Position numbers and translations under genes: made by a program. The notes below the pieces were generated by a model. The model did not search any database and had not been told where the DNA came from. It saw only the letters and a program-made list of their open reading frames with translations. Below, in pieces: positions 46,499-53,851 of a DNA stretch of 64,000 nt (position 1 is its first letter; each line of letters starts with the position of its first letter). The stretch lies in the NCBI RefSeq assembly GCF_013393345.1, contig NZ_QJRF01000029.1, positions 46,047 to 110,046 on the forward strand, written 5' to 3'. This DNA comes from Pseudomonas taiwanensis (GTDB lineage Bacteria; Pseudomonadota; Gammaproteobacteria; Pseudomonadales; Pseudomonadaceae).

Positions 46499-49417
46499 TC
46501 AGGCCTCCTGACCCAGCAGGGAGAGCGCCATGCGGCGTACCTGCTTCAGGTCCACGGGCTTGCTCAGGCAAGCGTCGGCACCCCGACGGCGCGCTTCAGC
46601 CAGGAGCTTTTCATCCACCGCCGCACTTATCACCAGCACCGGCGTCATGGCCAGGCGCGGGCTGGAGCGCACGAAGTCGAGCACGTCGAGGCCGTCGCCG
46701 TCGGGCAGGTCCAGGTCGAGCAGCAACAGCGACGGCGTGATATCTGCCAGCAGCCCCAGCGCCTTGCCCACGGAACCGGCCCCGCGCACTTCCGCCATGT
46801 CGCGCAAGCCTTCCTGCAACACCTTCAGGCAAGCCGGGTGGTCCTCCACGCAAAGTACCTTCGGCAACACTTGCGGCTCTTCCATCTCTTGCTTGATCGG
46901 CGCCGGAGGCTCGAAGTCGCCCGATGCCGCGACACTGGGCAAGTCGATCCAGAAGCGACTGCCAATATCCGGCGCGCTGCTGAAGCCCATTTCACCGCCC
47001 ATCAACTCCGCCAGTTCGCGGCACAGCACAAGGCCGATGCCGGTGCCCGGAATGGTGGAGTTCTCCCGACCCAGGCGCTGGAAAGGCTGGAACAGCATCG
47101 TCTGCTGCTCCTGGCTCAGACCCGGGCCGCTGTCGGCCACCCAGAGACGCACGGCGGCGGGGCGAATCTCGTAGCCCATGCTCACCATCCCCTGCGGGCT
47201 GTTGTACTTCACGGCGTTGGACAGCAGGTTCAGCATCACCTGGCGCAGGCGGCGGGCATCGGCCATCACGTGCAGTGGCAGTACAGGTGGCGGCATCAGC
47301 TGCAATTGCAGATTGCGAGCCTGCAACTCGGGCTGGATCAACTCGGAGCAGCTGGCCAGTAGCGGGCCGATCTCCACCGGCTTGAGCTGCAGCTTCTGGC
47401 GCCGGTTCTCGATGCTCGACAGATCGAGGATGTCATCCACCAGCGAAGTGAGGTGTCGGCTGGCGTTGACGATCTCCTGCGCATAATCCCCCTCCACCTT
47501 GCGATCGTCCTGGCCTTCCGCCTCCAGCGCGATGAGCTGGGCGAAACCGTTGATGGCATTGAGCGGGGTGCGCAGCTCGTGACTCATGCTGGACAGGAAG
47601 CGGCTCTTGGCCTGACTTGCCGCCTGCGCCTCGCGGCTGGCGACGCGCAGCTCTTCTTCCACCTGCTTGAGCCGGGTGATATCCACATGGGTGCCGGCTA
47701 CGCGCAAGGCGCGGCCGTCGGAGTCGCGCTCCAGCACCTTGCCGCGGCTGAGCAGCCAGGAGTAGCGACCTTCAACGTCGGCAAAGCGGTACTCGGCGTC
47801 GAAGTTGTCCTGGTCGCTGACAGAGAACAGCATGCGCAAGCGTCGCACCCGCTCCACATCGTCCGGGTGCACGCGCTCGTTGAATTCGGCGAAGGTGATG
47901 CTGTCGCTGCGCAGGCCAAAGCGTTTGACGAAGCGCCCGCTCATCTTGATCGACAGGGTGATGGCATCCACTTCCCAGAGGCTTTCCGTGGTGCTTTCCA
48001 GGACCAGGTCGAGGTTGCGCCGGGCTTCCAGCCGCTCCTCCTCGCTCGCCTGCAATTGCGCGCCGCTGAGCTGCACCGCTTCGGCCAAGGCCTGCAACTC
48101 AGCGATGCGGCTGCTGGGCGCAGGCGGGCGGAAGTCGCCCTGGCCGATGCGCTTCATCATCCCCATGATGCCGGCCATGGGGGTGGCCAGCTCACCGCTG
48201 AGCCGCCGCGAGCGCGACCACATCCAGGCGAAGAACAGCGCGTAGAAGAAGCCGAGCCCGGCGATCAGCAGGTAGCCGATCTGCTGGTAGCGCTCGGCGA
48301 GCCGGTTGGTTTCCTTGAAGATGTTGGCCTCGTCCACCACCATCATCAGCCGCCACCCGGTCTGCGGAATCTCAGCCCAGGCCACCAGCTGCTTGCGCCC
48401 ACCCAGTTCCACCTCCTGCACATTGCCCTTGCCGGCGGCCATGGCCTCCAGCAGCGGCTGCATCTCGCGGTGGCGAGCCAGGTTAAAGTCCTCGGGCTTG
48501 AGTACCTCACGGCGCACGGCTTCGTCGTAGGAGAAACGGGTCAGCTCGCGCAGGCCGAAGTCGCGCTCGCCCGCCTCCGGCAACGCCATGATGCTGTGAT
48601 CACGGCTCACCAGCATCGCGTAGCCCTGCCACGGCACCTTCAGGCTGCCGATCTCGCCCAGCATCTGCCCGACGGTGATATCCAGGCCCACCACCCCTTC
48701 GAGGAAGTCGCCACGGTAGACCGGGGTGATCGCCGACATCATCCAGCCGAGACCGGCCGGGTCGAGGTAAACGTCCGTCCACATCGTCTTGCGCTGCGGA
48801 TTGTGCTTGGCGTCGGCGAGGTAATAGAAGTTGTAGTTGGGTATCACCATGTCATGGGGATACTGCTCGGGCGTCATGAAGAACGGGAAGATGCGGTTGT
48901 AGCTGTCCCAGCTGTTGAAGTAGACCGCCGCCACGAGCGGGTTGGCTTCGCGGATGGAACGCATCAGCGGGTCCACCTGGGACAAGCGCAAGGCCTTGTC
49001 GTGGTCCTGCTTTTCCACCGGCGTGCTGCTGGCATAGAAAGACGCGGCGCGGCCGTCGTCGGTGCGGGTGTAATAGACGCCGTCGGAGCTCAGCACATGA
49101 CGCTGCCGCTCCAGGTCATCCGGCCTGAAGCTGCGGTCCTGCAAGGCACGGCCAATCGCATCGCGGAACAGCCGCGTGGGCACCTCGATGCCCTGCAGGC
49201 GCATGTCGATTACCTTGCCCTCGCGCAGCACGGCGCTGCTCAGGTCCTCCAGCGCGCTCTGCTGCAGGTAATCCACCTGGGCATCGCGAATCGCGCTGTT
49301 GGTCAACAGATAAGCCGTGATCAACACCGATTCGACCAGAATCAGCGGGATCAGGGCACTCTGTACGAAGGCACGCCAGATCCACTGGCGGAGGGGGGTT
49401 CGGGCAGAACGCGGCAT
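46499..49417 (-). CDS. Hybrid sensor histidine kinase/response regulator
   Basis: A 972-residue membrane sensor starting at MPRSARTPLRQWIWRAFVQS (49417). TM1 (about residues 18-37) and TM2 (about 376-396) bracket a large periplasmic dCache-type sensor (VVGLDITVGQMLGEI, DHSIMALPEAGERDFG). A HAMP-like and a coiled region lead to a PAS domain (about 470-600), HisKA with the phospho-His in FLSSMSHELRTPLNAI, HATPase (LLSNAVKYNS, DSGPGLSQ, GTGIGLVLCRELAE) and a C-terminal receiver with LLLLDLDLPDGDG. No separate DNA-binding regulator is adjacent. The ligand is unknown. Confidence 0.92.
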   Translation of the reverse strand: MPRSARTPLRQWIWRAFVQSALIPLILVESVLITAYLLTNSAIRDAQVDYLQQSALEDLSSAVLREGKVIDMRLQGIEVPTRLFRDAIGRALQDRSFRPDDLERQRHVLSSDGVYYTRTDDGRAASFYASSTPVEKQDHDKALRLSQVDPLMRSIREANPLVAAVYFNSWDSYNRIFPFFMTPEQYPHDMVIPNYNFYYLADAKHNPQRKTMWTDVYLDPAGLGWMMSAITPVYRGDFLEGVVGLDITVGQMLGEIGSLKVPWQGYAMLVSRDHSIMALPEAGERDFGLRELTRFSYDEAVRREVLKPEDFNLARHREMQPLLEAMAAGKGNVQEVELGGRKQLVAWAEIPQTGWRLMMVVDEANIFKETNRLAERYQQIGYLLIAGLGFFYALFFAWMWSRSRRLSGELATPMAGIMGMMKRIGQGDFRPPAPSSRIAELQALAEAVQLSGAQLQASEEERLEARRNLDLVLESTTESLWEVDAITLSIKMSGRFVKRFGLRSDSITFAEFNERVHPDDVERVRRLRMLFSVSDQDNFDAEYRFADVEGRYSWLLSRGKVLERDSDGRALRVAGTHVDITRLKQVEEELRVASREAQAASQAKSRFLSSMSHELRTPLNAINGFAQLIALEAEGQDDRKVEGDYAQEIVNASRHLTSLVDDILDLSSIENRRQKLQLKPVEIGPLLASCSELIQPELQARNLQLQLMPPPVLPLHVMADARRLRQVMLNLLSNAVKYNSPQGMVSMGYEIRPAAVRLWVADSGPGLSQEQQTMLFQPFQRLGRENSTIPGTGIGLVLCRELAELMGGEMGFSSAPDIGSRFWIDLPSVAASGDFEPPAPIKQEMEEPQVLPKVLCVEDHPACLKVLQEGLRDMAEVRGAGSVGKALGLLADITPSLLLLDLDLPDGDGLDVLDFVRSSPRLAMTPVLVISAAVDEKLLAEARRRGADACLSKPVDLKQVRRMALSLLGQEA

Positions 49418-49559
49418 GGCGACGTCTCGGCTCAAAGGTCTTCCTGACAATAGCCTGCAATCATATCGCAAGCACCCATGACATTAGGTTAAAAGCGCGG
49501 TCGACGCTGCTCCCCTTTTTGCCGTAGAATCCGACCCGTTGTACACCCTTGCAGTTCTT

Positions 49560-49934
49560 GGGGCCGATTAGGATTCGACGCCGGTAACAAAACTCTAGGG
49601 GCATGCCGAGCTGGTAGCAGACCTCGTAAATTAGCTGCTGCAAACTATTAGTTGCCAACGACGACAACTACGGGGCGGCCCTCGCGGCCTAACCCTTCTG
49701 GCGGCTTCGGCTGCCAGCAGTCATGAGGGGATGCCTGTAAACCCGAAATGACTGTCAGATAGAACAGGATCGCCGCCAAGTTCGCTGTAGACGTAACGGC
49801 TAAAACTTATACAGCTCGCTCTGAGCACCCTGCCAGTCGGGCCGCAAAGAGCTAACTCAGTAGACTTGGCTAAGCATGTAGTCCCGAAAGCGGAGAGCTG
49901 GCGGACGGGGGTTCAAATCCCCCCGGCTCCACCA
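49560..49934 (+). ncRNA. ssrA: Transfer-messenger RNA (tmRNA)
   Basis: A 375-nt tmRNA. The 5' end GGGGCCGATTAGGATTCGAC pairs with the 3' end CCCCGGCTCCACCA to form the tRNA-like domain, with GGGTTCAAATCC as T arm. The tag-coding part reads GCC-AAC-GAC-GAC-AAC-TAC then GGGGCGGCCCTCGCGGCC and TAA, giving the tag ANDDNYGAALAA. With SmpB it rescues stalled ribosomes. Its 3' end and terminator are the integration site of the element that follows. Confidence 0.97.
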
Positions 49935-49947
49935 AAACCCAAGACTA

Positions 49948-49989
49948 AGCCCCTGAAGATCGAGAGATTTTCAGGGGCTTTTTCGTTTC
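49948..49989 (+). repeat. attL: 42-bp repeat containing the ssrA terminator
   Basis: AGCCCCTGAAGATCGAGAGA and the rest of this 42-bp stretch recur without change at 58193-58234. It contains the tmRNA terminator stem (AGCCCCTGAA with TTCAGGGGCT, then TTTTT). Integration therefore left a working terminator behind ssrA. It marks the left end of the mobile element. Confidence 0.85.
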
Positions 49990-49999
49990 TGCCTTGATG

Positions 50000-50029
50000 T
50001 GTCGAAGAAGTGTCGAAGAAGTGTCGAAC
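50000..50029. repeat. Tandem 11-bp repeats TGTCGAAGAAG at the left end
   Basis: TGTCGAAGAAG occurs at 50000-50010 and 50011-50021, and partly (TGTCGAA) from 50022. Similar repeats (TGTCGAAAAAG, TGTCGAAGACA) lie at 58040-58061 inside the right end. They could be recombinase arm-type sites. Confidence 0.55.
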
Positions 50030-50353
50030 TCAGCCGTGGCGCTCATCGAGGTCCGCGAAATTGCTGATCCTCACGGCACCTTCAGGAAAGCGCGCTATCA
50101 CCTCCAGCTGCCCGCCCATGGCTTCGATGTGGCTGCGCAGGGTGGAGATGTACATGTCGGTGCGTTTCTCCATCTTGGCGATGGCAGGCTGCTGCACATG
50201 CAACACCTCGGACAGCATCTTCTGCGACAAGCCACGCGCCTGGCGAAGCTCGTTCAAGGGCATCTCAGCCAGCATTTCCTGAGCCCTGGCTTCAACCCGC
50301 GCCCTGGCTTCAGGCGACATCTTCTCGCGCAGTGCATCAAATTTCTTAGCCAT
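50030..50353 (-). CDS. higA: HigA-type antitoxin (XRE/HTH)
   Basis: A 107-residue XRE-family antitoxin. The HTH is at about residues 35-65 (LNELRQARGLSQKMLSEVL, QQPAIAKMEKRTDMYIS), followed by the typical tail GGQLEVIARFPEGAV. It overlaps the toxin 3' end by 8 nt, the usual toxin-first HigBA order. The toxin partner is 5'-truncated, so the antitoxin is probably an orphan. Another copy of this gene exists in two pieces at 58253-58319 and 60736-60876. Confidence 0.88.
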   Translation of the reverse strand: MAKKFDALREKMSPEARARVEARAQEMLAEMPLNELRQARGLSQKMLSEVLHVQQPAIAKMEKRTDMYISTLRSHIEAMGGQLEVIARFPEGAVRISNFADLDERHG

Positions 50354-50589
50354 CGATCAGGCCCTCCTTTCGAATCTGTTCCAGGTGCTCGTCATACAGG
50401 CGATCAGCCACAGGAACATTCACGTCATACCAGCGATCGTCCCCGGTCTTGTCTCCACCGATCAGCAGAATCGCCGAGCGTCTCGGGTCGAACGCGTAAA
50501 GCGTCCGCAGCGGGCGCCCATCGTGCTGTGTTCGCAACTCTCGCATGTGGCTGTGTCGTGAACCGTTGATGCCGCTGCATGGGGCAGGA
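50346..50589 (-). pseudogene. 5'-truncated HigB/Gp49-type toxin
   Basis: From about 50573 the frame reads SGINGSRHSHMRELRTQHDG, then YAFDPRRSAILLIGGDKTGD, RWYDVNVPVADRLYDEHLEQ and ends KEGLIDG. This is the C-terminal two-thirds of a RelE/ParE-superfamily HigB toxin (usually about 110 residues). The first 40 or so residues are missing, replaced by sequence directly after the stop codon of the methyltransferase-like gene. The internal ATG at 50546 could start a 66-residue fragment. It probably has no toxin activity. Confidence 0.75.
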
Positions 50590-51210
50590 TCAGGACGTGC
50601 TTTCTTCTGCTCGGCGCTGTCTGGCTAGCTGGTCGATCACGTAGCGACCCCACTGGTCCGCCATCGCGTCGGCGACGCCCTGGTAAGTGCGGCAGAGGTT
50701 CTTCCAGCGTTCGGGGCCGGGCACCCGGTAGCGCGAGAGCGGATCGCGTTCGTAAACGATGTGGGAGGGTTCCAGCTTCGGCAGGTTCTCCAGCCAGAAG
50801 TGAATTCGACTGCGCTCGCCGTGGCCGAACATCCAGGGCTGGACCGTCTGGTCCGGCTTGCGGATCTGCGTGGAGATCACAGAGGTGGGGCTCTTCAAAG
50901 CCTTGAAGCGAATCGGGGCAGCCAGCAGGCTGCGGACGAAATCGAGCGCCCTGCCCTGCCTGCCGTCTGCGATCTTGGCGGCGAAGTGGCGGGCACCGGA
51001 TACGGCGAGGTCAATGTACGGCGGTTGGGCGATCAGCAGGTCCCAGCCCATATCCAGCAGTTCGCATACATCCCCCTGCACGTGTTCGCCTTCGGTTTCT
51101 GAGGGCAGCAGATCGCAGCTCACCGCATGGAAGCCGACGCGGGTCAGGGCGTCGCGTACGCGGCCGGAGAATTCGCAGGCCACCAGGGCCCTGGGTTGGC
51201 GCTCAGGCAC
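50590..51210 (-). CDS. Phage-type DNA cytosine methyltransferase-like protein with altered motifs
   Basis: A 206-residue protein. ALVACEFSGRVRDALTRVGF is the SAM-binding motif I of a phage-type Dcm-like family, and SVISTQIRKPDQTVQPWMFG is a conserved family block. The usual PPC catalytic motif reads LIAQPPYID, so the cysteine is replaced by tyrosine, and the usual ENP motif reads LKSP. Methyl transfer to cytosine C5 by the standard mechanism is therefore doubtful. It overlaps the upstream Arg-rich gene by 8 nt. Confidence 0.75.
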   Translation of the reverse strand: MPERQPRALVACEFSGRVRDALTRVGFHAVSCDLLPSETEGEHVQGDVCELLDMGWDLLIAQPPYIDLAVSGARHFAAKIADGRQGRALDFVRSLLAAPIRFKALKSPTSVISTQIRKPDQTVQPWMFGHGERSRIHFWLENLPKLEPSHIVYERDPLSRYRVPGPERWKNLCRTYQGVADAMADQWGRYVIDQLARQRRAEESTS

Positions 51211-51514
51211 GGCTCAGAGCTCCCTGTCGAACAACTCGCAAATGGGCACGGAGGGCATGGGCTCGCCGCTGCCAGACACAACGCGCTAATACTTCGGGGC
51301 GCGGCGCACGGGCTTGTGTTTCCCGCAGAACAAGGCCGATGGGCAGACGCAACGCCCAGTGGCCCTGGATATCCGTACGGGGCGGCGACGCGCGCAGCAC
51401 CAGGACCGGGAGAGAGCGTGCTTCGCCCGTTCGCGACGGCACCAGCAGACAGAGCAGGCGCAATGTTCGGCGAGGGCGAAGCGGCGGTAGCAGTCGAACG
51501 CGTTGATGGTTCAT
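51203..51514 (-). CDS. Arg-rich hypothetical protein
   Basis: A 103-residue reading frame rich in Arg, Leu and Pro (MNHQRVRLLPPLRPRRTLRL at the start). I accept it because it has a strong ribosome site (AAGGAGCGAAGGGC), its ATG overlaps the stop of the excisionase-like gene (ATGA), and it overlaps the start of the methyltransferase gene by 8 nt, so three genes appear coupled. No family is recognised. A chance frame in GC-rich DNA remains possible. Confidence 0.5.
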   Translation of the reverse strand: MNHQRVRLLPPLRPRRTLRLLCLLVPSRTGEARSLPVLVLRASPPRTDIQGHWALRLPIGLVLRETQARAPRPEVLARCVWQRRAHALRAHLRVVRQGALSRA

Positions 51515-51771
51515 GCCCTTCGCTCCTTCTCCAGCAACTGCTGAGTCAGAAGCGCCACATTGACCATCACGTACTTCCCGACCTTGTGCGAGGGGATGTA
51601 GCCGTTTCGAATCCAGCCCCACACCACGTCGTGGTCATTGCCCATGCGAATCCAGTCCGCGAATTCGCGCCAGGGCATTACTGGCGGTGGGCTGAGCAGG
51701 TCCTTAAGCGAGAGGGTCGTTCCTTCCACATCCATGGCCTTTGCTGCACTATGTTGGTCTAAATTGGTCAT
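51511..51771 (-). CDS. Small phage-type DNA-binding/excisionase-like protein
   Basis: An 86-residue protein with the pattern WREFADWIRMGNDHDVVWGW and IRNGYIPSHKVGKYVMVNVA, which resembles excisionase or prophage regulatory proteins with a winged helix. It heads a minus-strand operon and is divergent from an 82-residue regulator across an operator-like gap, as in a prophage control switch. An N-terminal copy of this gene (MTSNDQHSAAKAMDVEGINL) is found truncated at 52651-52754. Confidence 0.65.
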   Translation of the reverse strand: MTNLDQHSAAKAMDVEGTTLSLKDLLSPPPVMPWREFADWIRMGNDHDVVWGWIRNGYIPSHKVGKYVMVNVALLTQQLLEKERRA

Positions 51772-51864
51772 TATCTAAAGACTATGTCTTTTGACTATGT
51801 TCAAAACCATAGCATAGACCCAGTTTTTGGACATAGTCTAAAATCATTGGATTATTGAATCGAG
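51772..51864. promoter_or_regulatory. Divergent operator region 1
   Basis: AGACTATGTC near 51779 and the inverted GACATAGTCT near 51832, with TTGACTATGTTC and CATAGCATAGAC between them: a set of ACTATGT-type repeats in both directions in the 93-nt gap. They are the likely binding sites of the 82-residue regulator and control both promoters. Confidence 0.65.
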
Positions 51865-52113
51865 ATGTCTATCACTGATAGGGCATTGCTATTGATCGGC
51901 ATGGCGAGCCTTACCGACCTTTCCAAGGCCGGAGAAACCAATTACCCACGCTGGGTGAGCATCAAGCGCGGAAAAGCCCGAGTAGGTGCAGAGGAAATTG
52001 AGATCCTGGGCAAGTTATTCCCTGCATACCGCTGGTGGTTGAGTACCGGAGAAGTCATGCCTGAGGTTGGACAAACGAGCCCCGAGTACGACGAGGCCAA
52101 CCAAGCGGGATAG
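51865..52113 (+). CDS. Prophage-type small regulator 1
   Basis: An 82-residue protein with a short helix-turn-helix-like half (MASLTDLSKAGETNYPRWVS, IKRGKARVGAEEIEILGK) and a tail FPAYRWWLSTGEVMPEVGQT. The tail is almost identical to that of a second regulator at 52840, while the DNA-binding half differs. It is divergent from the excisionase-like gene and is probably the repressor of that switch. Confidence 0.7.
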   Translation: MSITDRALLLIGMASLTDLSKAGETNYPRWVSIKRGKARVGAEEIEILGKLFPAYRWWLSTGEVMPEVGQTSPEYDEANQAG

Positions 52114-52125
52114 GAGCCACCCAGG

Positions 52126-52176
52126 TGTGGCTAAGAGCTGACTTTCCTAAGCACCGGAGTCAGGAAGGACGACTGC
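52126..52176 (+). repeat. Leader repeat, copy A
   Basis: GGCTAAGAGCTGACTTTCCT followed by AAGCACCGGAGTCAGGAAGG. It is a diverged copy of the repeat at 52416-52476 and 53122-53185; each precedes a gene of the element. Confidence 0.45.
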
Positions 52177-52413
52177 ATGGCCTTCTACATTGAGATAAAC
52201 AAGGTGGCTGAAACCGAGGAGTACGTTGAGTACTCCTTCGGCCAACTGGTGGATGTCGGAATGCTCAGATTGGATAAGGTGCGTGGCACAGTGACAATTC
52301 TTTCCGAATGCCCGCTAGATCAACACGGGCATTGGTCTCTTAGGGCCACCGTGAAGCTAACCAGGCATTGGAAGGAAGGAATACTCCCTGAAAAAACAGA
52401 ATGGGCGTCGTGA
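52177..52413 (+). CDS. Hypothetical protein (78 aa) of the prophage module
   Basis: A 78-residue protein starting MAFYIEINKVAETEEYVEYS, with a good ribosome site (AGGAAGGA) upstream. It has alternating hydrophobic residues and a conserved-looking end KLTRHWKEGILPEKTEWAS, suggesting a small beta-rich fold. The function is unknown. It lies between regulator 1 and a truncated gene. Confidence 0.65.
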   Translation: MAFYIEINKVAETEEYVEYSFGQLVDVGMLRLDKVRGTVTILSECPLDQHGHWSLRATVKLTRHWKEGILPEKTEWAS

Positions 52414-52415
52414 TA

Positions 52416-52476
52416 GGTAGTTAGACGCTGATTTGCCCGGGCACGGGGAGTCAGTAAGGGATTGCAAGGAGGGCAG
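52416..52476 (+). repeat. Leader repeat, copy B
   Basis: TTAGACGCTGATTTGCCCGG, GCACGGGGAGTCAGTAAGGG and ATTGCAAGGAGGGC. It is about 75-80 percent like copy C (53122-53185). It includes the ribosome site of the truncated gene that follows. Confidence 0.6.
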
Positions 52477-52477
52477 A

Positions 52478-52525
52478 ATGAAAGCGGACTGGGACGATGC
52501 ACCGAATAAAAAAGGGGACGAATGA
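52478..52525 (+). pseudogene. Truncated copy of the MKxDWDDAP membrane-protein gene
   Basis: ATG at 52478 reads MKADWDDAPNKKGDE and stop. The first nine residues match the start of the full gene at 54677 (MKSDWDDAP), including its ribosome-site region (GCAAGGAG). The rest has been lost, and A/G-rich repeats and a MITE-like element follow. Confidence 0.7.
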
Positions 52526-52558
52526 AAAAGGGGAATGAAAAAGGAATGAGAAAGGGGA
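52510..52558 (+). repeat. Short AATGAAAAAGGGG tandem repeats
   Basis: Four imperfect units of AAAAAGGGGACGAATG / AAAAAGGGGAATG / AAAAAGGAATG / AGAAAGGGGACAG run into the MITE-like element. They look like slipped copies of its end sequence AAAGGGGACAG. Confidence 0.6.
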
Positions 52559-52650
52559 CAGATTTATTTTCGCTACTCTAACCCTGCCCCCCGAGCAAAA
52601 ATCCATCGTGCGCGCGGCTAAATCTAGAGTAGGAAAATAATTCTGTCCCC
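52554..52650. mobile_element. 97-bp MITE-like element with terminal inverted repeats
   Basis: GGGGACAGATTTATTTTCGC starts the left end and AAATAATTCTGTCCCC closes the right; inside, CTACTCTA pairs with TAGAGTAG. The ends are of the GGGGACAGATTTATTTT type seen around IS200/REP-transposase elements in Pseudomonas. It encodes nothing. It lies exactly at the junction of the two tandem modules. Confidence 0.7.
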
Positions 52651-52754
52651 ATTTCGCACTTTACAGGGGGCGGGCTGAGCAGGTCTTTAAGCGACAGGTT
52701 GATTCCTTCCACATCCATGGCCTTTGCTGCACTATGTTGGTCATTACTGGTCAT
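52651..52754 (-). pseudogene. Truncated second copy of the excisionase-like gene
   Basis: On the minus strand from 52754 the frame reads MTSNDQHSAAKAMDVEGINL, SLKDLLSPPPV, matching the first 31 residues of the 86-residue gene at 51511-51771. It then runs into the MITE-like element and stops at 52578. The conserved WREFADWIR block is gone. Confidence 0.8.
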
Positions 52755-52839
52755 CAGCTAAAGTCAATTTGACTCTAGCTGATTTGAAGCATATTTGACT
52801 TGAGTCATATTGACTAGAGTCCATTTAGATGCATTTGGA
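52755..52839. promoter_or_regulatory. Divergent operator region 2
   Basis: TTGACTCTAGCTG, TTTGACTTGAGTCATATTG and GACTAGAGTC: repeats of a TTGACT / AGTCAA half-site in both directions. The position equals operator region 1 but the half-site differs (TTGACT versus ACTATGT), matching the different DNA-binding half of regulator 2. Confidence 0.65.
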
Positions 52840-53115
52840 ATGATCAAAGAGCGCGTTATAACCATCCTGTCGTGGTCGGACATCAGGCTGCCGAAGCTTG
52901 AGGAGCTGACCGGCATTAGCCGTTACACCTGGAGCAATCTTAAGAATCCCTCCAAGAGCAGGGAGATTAAGGAAGAGGAAATCTTGGCGATTGCAAAGGT
53001 CTTCCCACAGTTCCGCTGGTGGCTCCTTACAGGCGAAGTAATGCCCGAGGTAGGCCAGGTAAGCCCCGATTACGAAGACGCGAACCGAAACTTGACCGAA
53101 CAAAACGCGGGATAG
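52840..53115 (+). CDS. Prophage-type small regulator 2
   Basis: A 91-residue protein started at ATG 52840 (MIKERVITILSWSDIRLPKL); the TTG at 52810 lies in the operator repeats. The first 50 residues form a helix-turn-helix (LEELTGISRYTWSNLKNPSK), and the tail FPQFRWWLLTGEVMPEVGQV is shared with regulator 1. It is the second copy of the module, with changed DNA-binding specificity. Confidence 0.7.
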   Translation: MIKERVITILSWSDIRLPKLEELTGISRYTWSNLKNPSKSREIKEEEILAIAKVFPQFRWWLLTGEVMPEVGQVSPDYEDANRNLTEQNAG

Positions 53116-53121
53116 CGATCA

Positions 53122-53185
53122 CAACGGAAGTGACTAGGCGCTGGTTTGCCCGAGCACAGGAAGTCAAGAAGGATTTGCAGGGACA
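53122..53185 (+). repeat. Leader repeat, copy C
   Basis: TGACTAGGCGCTGGTTTGCC, CGAGCACAGGAAGTCAAGAA and GGATTTGCAGGG. It is closely like copy B (52416-52476) and weakly like copy A (52126-52176), and each lies between a stop codon and the next ribosome site. Confidence 0.6.
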
Positions 53186-53205
53186 CTAGGGAGAGGGGGT
53201 GTAAA

Positions 53206-53775
53206 TTGTATGACTATGAAAGTATTCAGAAGTGGCTTCTAGGAACCATTTGGGGAGTTCTACTGCTAGGCGTGATTGGCAGCATCATAGGCGCTATTTT
53301 GATATTTCTCCTAAAACGCCTATGGCAAAGGTTGTCCGAAAGCAAAGAAAAAATAATTATCCGAATATTGTTCCCACTAGCATTACACTATGAGAGAGGA
53401 GAGAAAATTAGAAGCGCACTAATGGGCAAGGAAGGTGAGAAATACATCTCTTACCTAATTGTAAGTGCGGCATTCTTAATATTCTCCTCAGTATTCTTTG
53501 TAGCTATGGCAGGGGCAGCAATTTCCACTTACGTAGTGCATGAACTTTCAAAACCACAGCTTTTGGCTGGCTTTGTCGGCGGTTCGCTATACCTATTGAG
53601 CGAAGTTACCAAAAGAGTCTTCTATATTTGGGGGCTAGTTTCTTGGGATATTCATGGCTTAGCGGAAAAAATAAAGAAAGATCAACCAAAGAAATTTTCA
53701 GCGTGGTGGGAGCTAAGGAACAGCAGGCCTGAAAAAACCCAAGAAAATAATAGCGCTACAAGCCAATCGGACTAG
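53206..53775 (+). CDS. AT-rich membrane protein of unknown function
   Basis: About 189 residues, starting with TTG at 53206 behind GGGAGAGGGGG; the upstream frame overlaps the leader repeat. Three or four hydrophobic helices are visible: WLLGTIWGVLLLGVIGSIIG, YLIVSAAFLIFSSVFFVAMA and LLAGFVGGSLYLLSEV. A basic amphipathic segment and a charged C-terminus follow. Base composition is much more AT-rich than the core genes. No family is recognised; its place in the cargo region suggests a defence, immunity or effector role, which is inference only. Confidence 0.6.
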   Translation: MYDYESIQKWLLGTIWGVLLLGVIGSIIGAILIFLLKRLWQRLSESKEKIIIRILFPLALHYERGEKIRSALMGKEGEKYISYLIVSAAFLIFSSVFFVAMAGAAISTYVVHELSKPQLLAGFVGGSLYLLSEVTKRVFYIWGLVSWDIHGLAEKIKKDQPKKFSAWWELRNSRPEKTQENNSATSQSD

Positions 53776-53851
53776 TGGGCCACTTTTTGTGATCCTCTAT
53801 ATCCACTAGCAATCACTCGCCGCCATGCAAGATTAGTTATCAGGATCAGAG

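Noticed and set aside
49994..50569. 191-codon plus-strand frame after attL
   Set aside because: Antisense to higA and the higB remnant; it begins within the att-associated direct repeats.
50761..51762. Plus-strand frames opposite the methyltransferase and excisionase-like genes
   Set aside because: The minus-strand frames have coupled starts and family motifs; the plus frames have neither.
52510..52558. CRISPR-like short repeats
   Set aside because: Units are only 11-16 bp, contiguous and without spacers; they are slipped copies of the MITE end.
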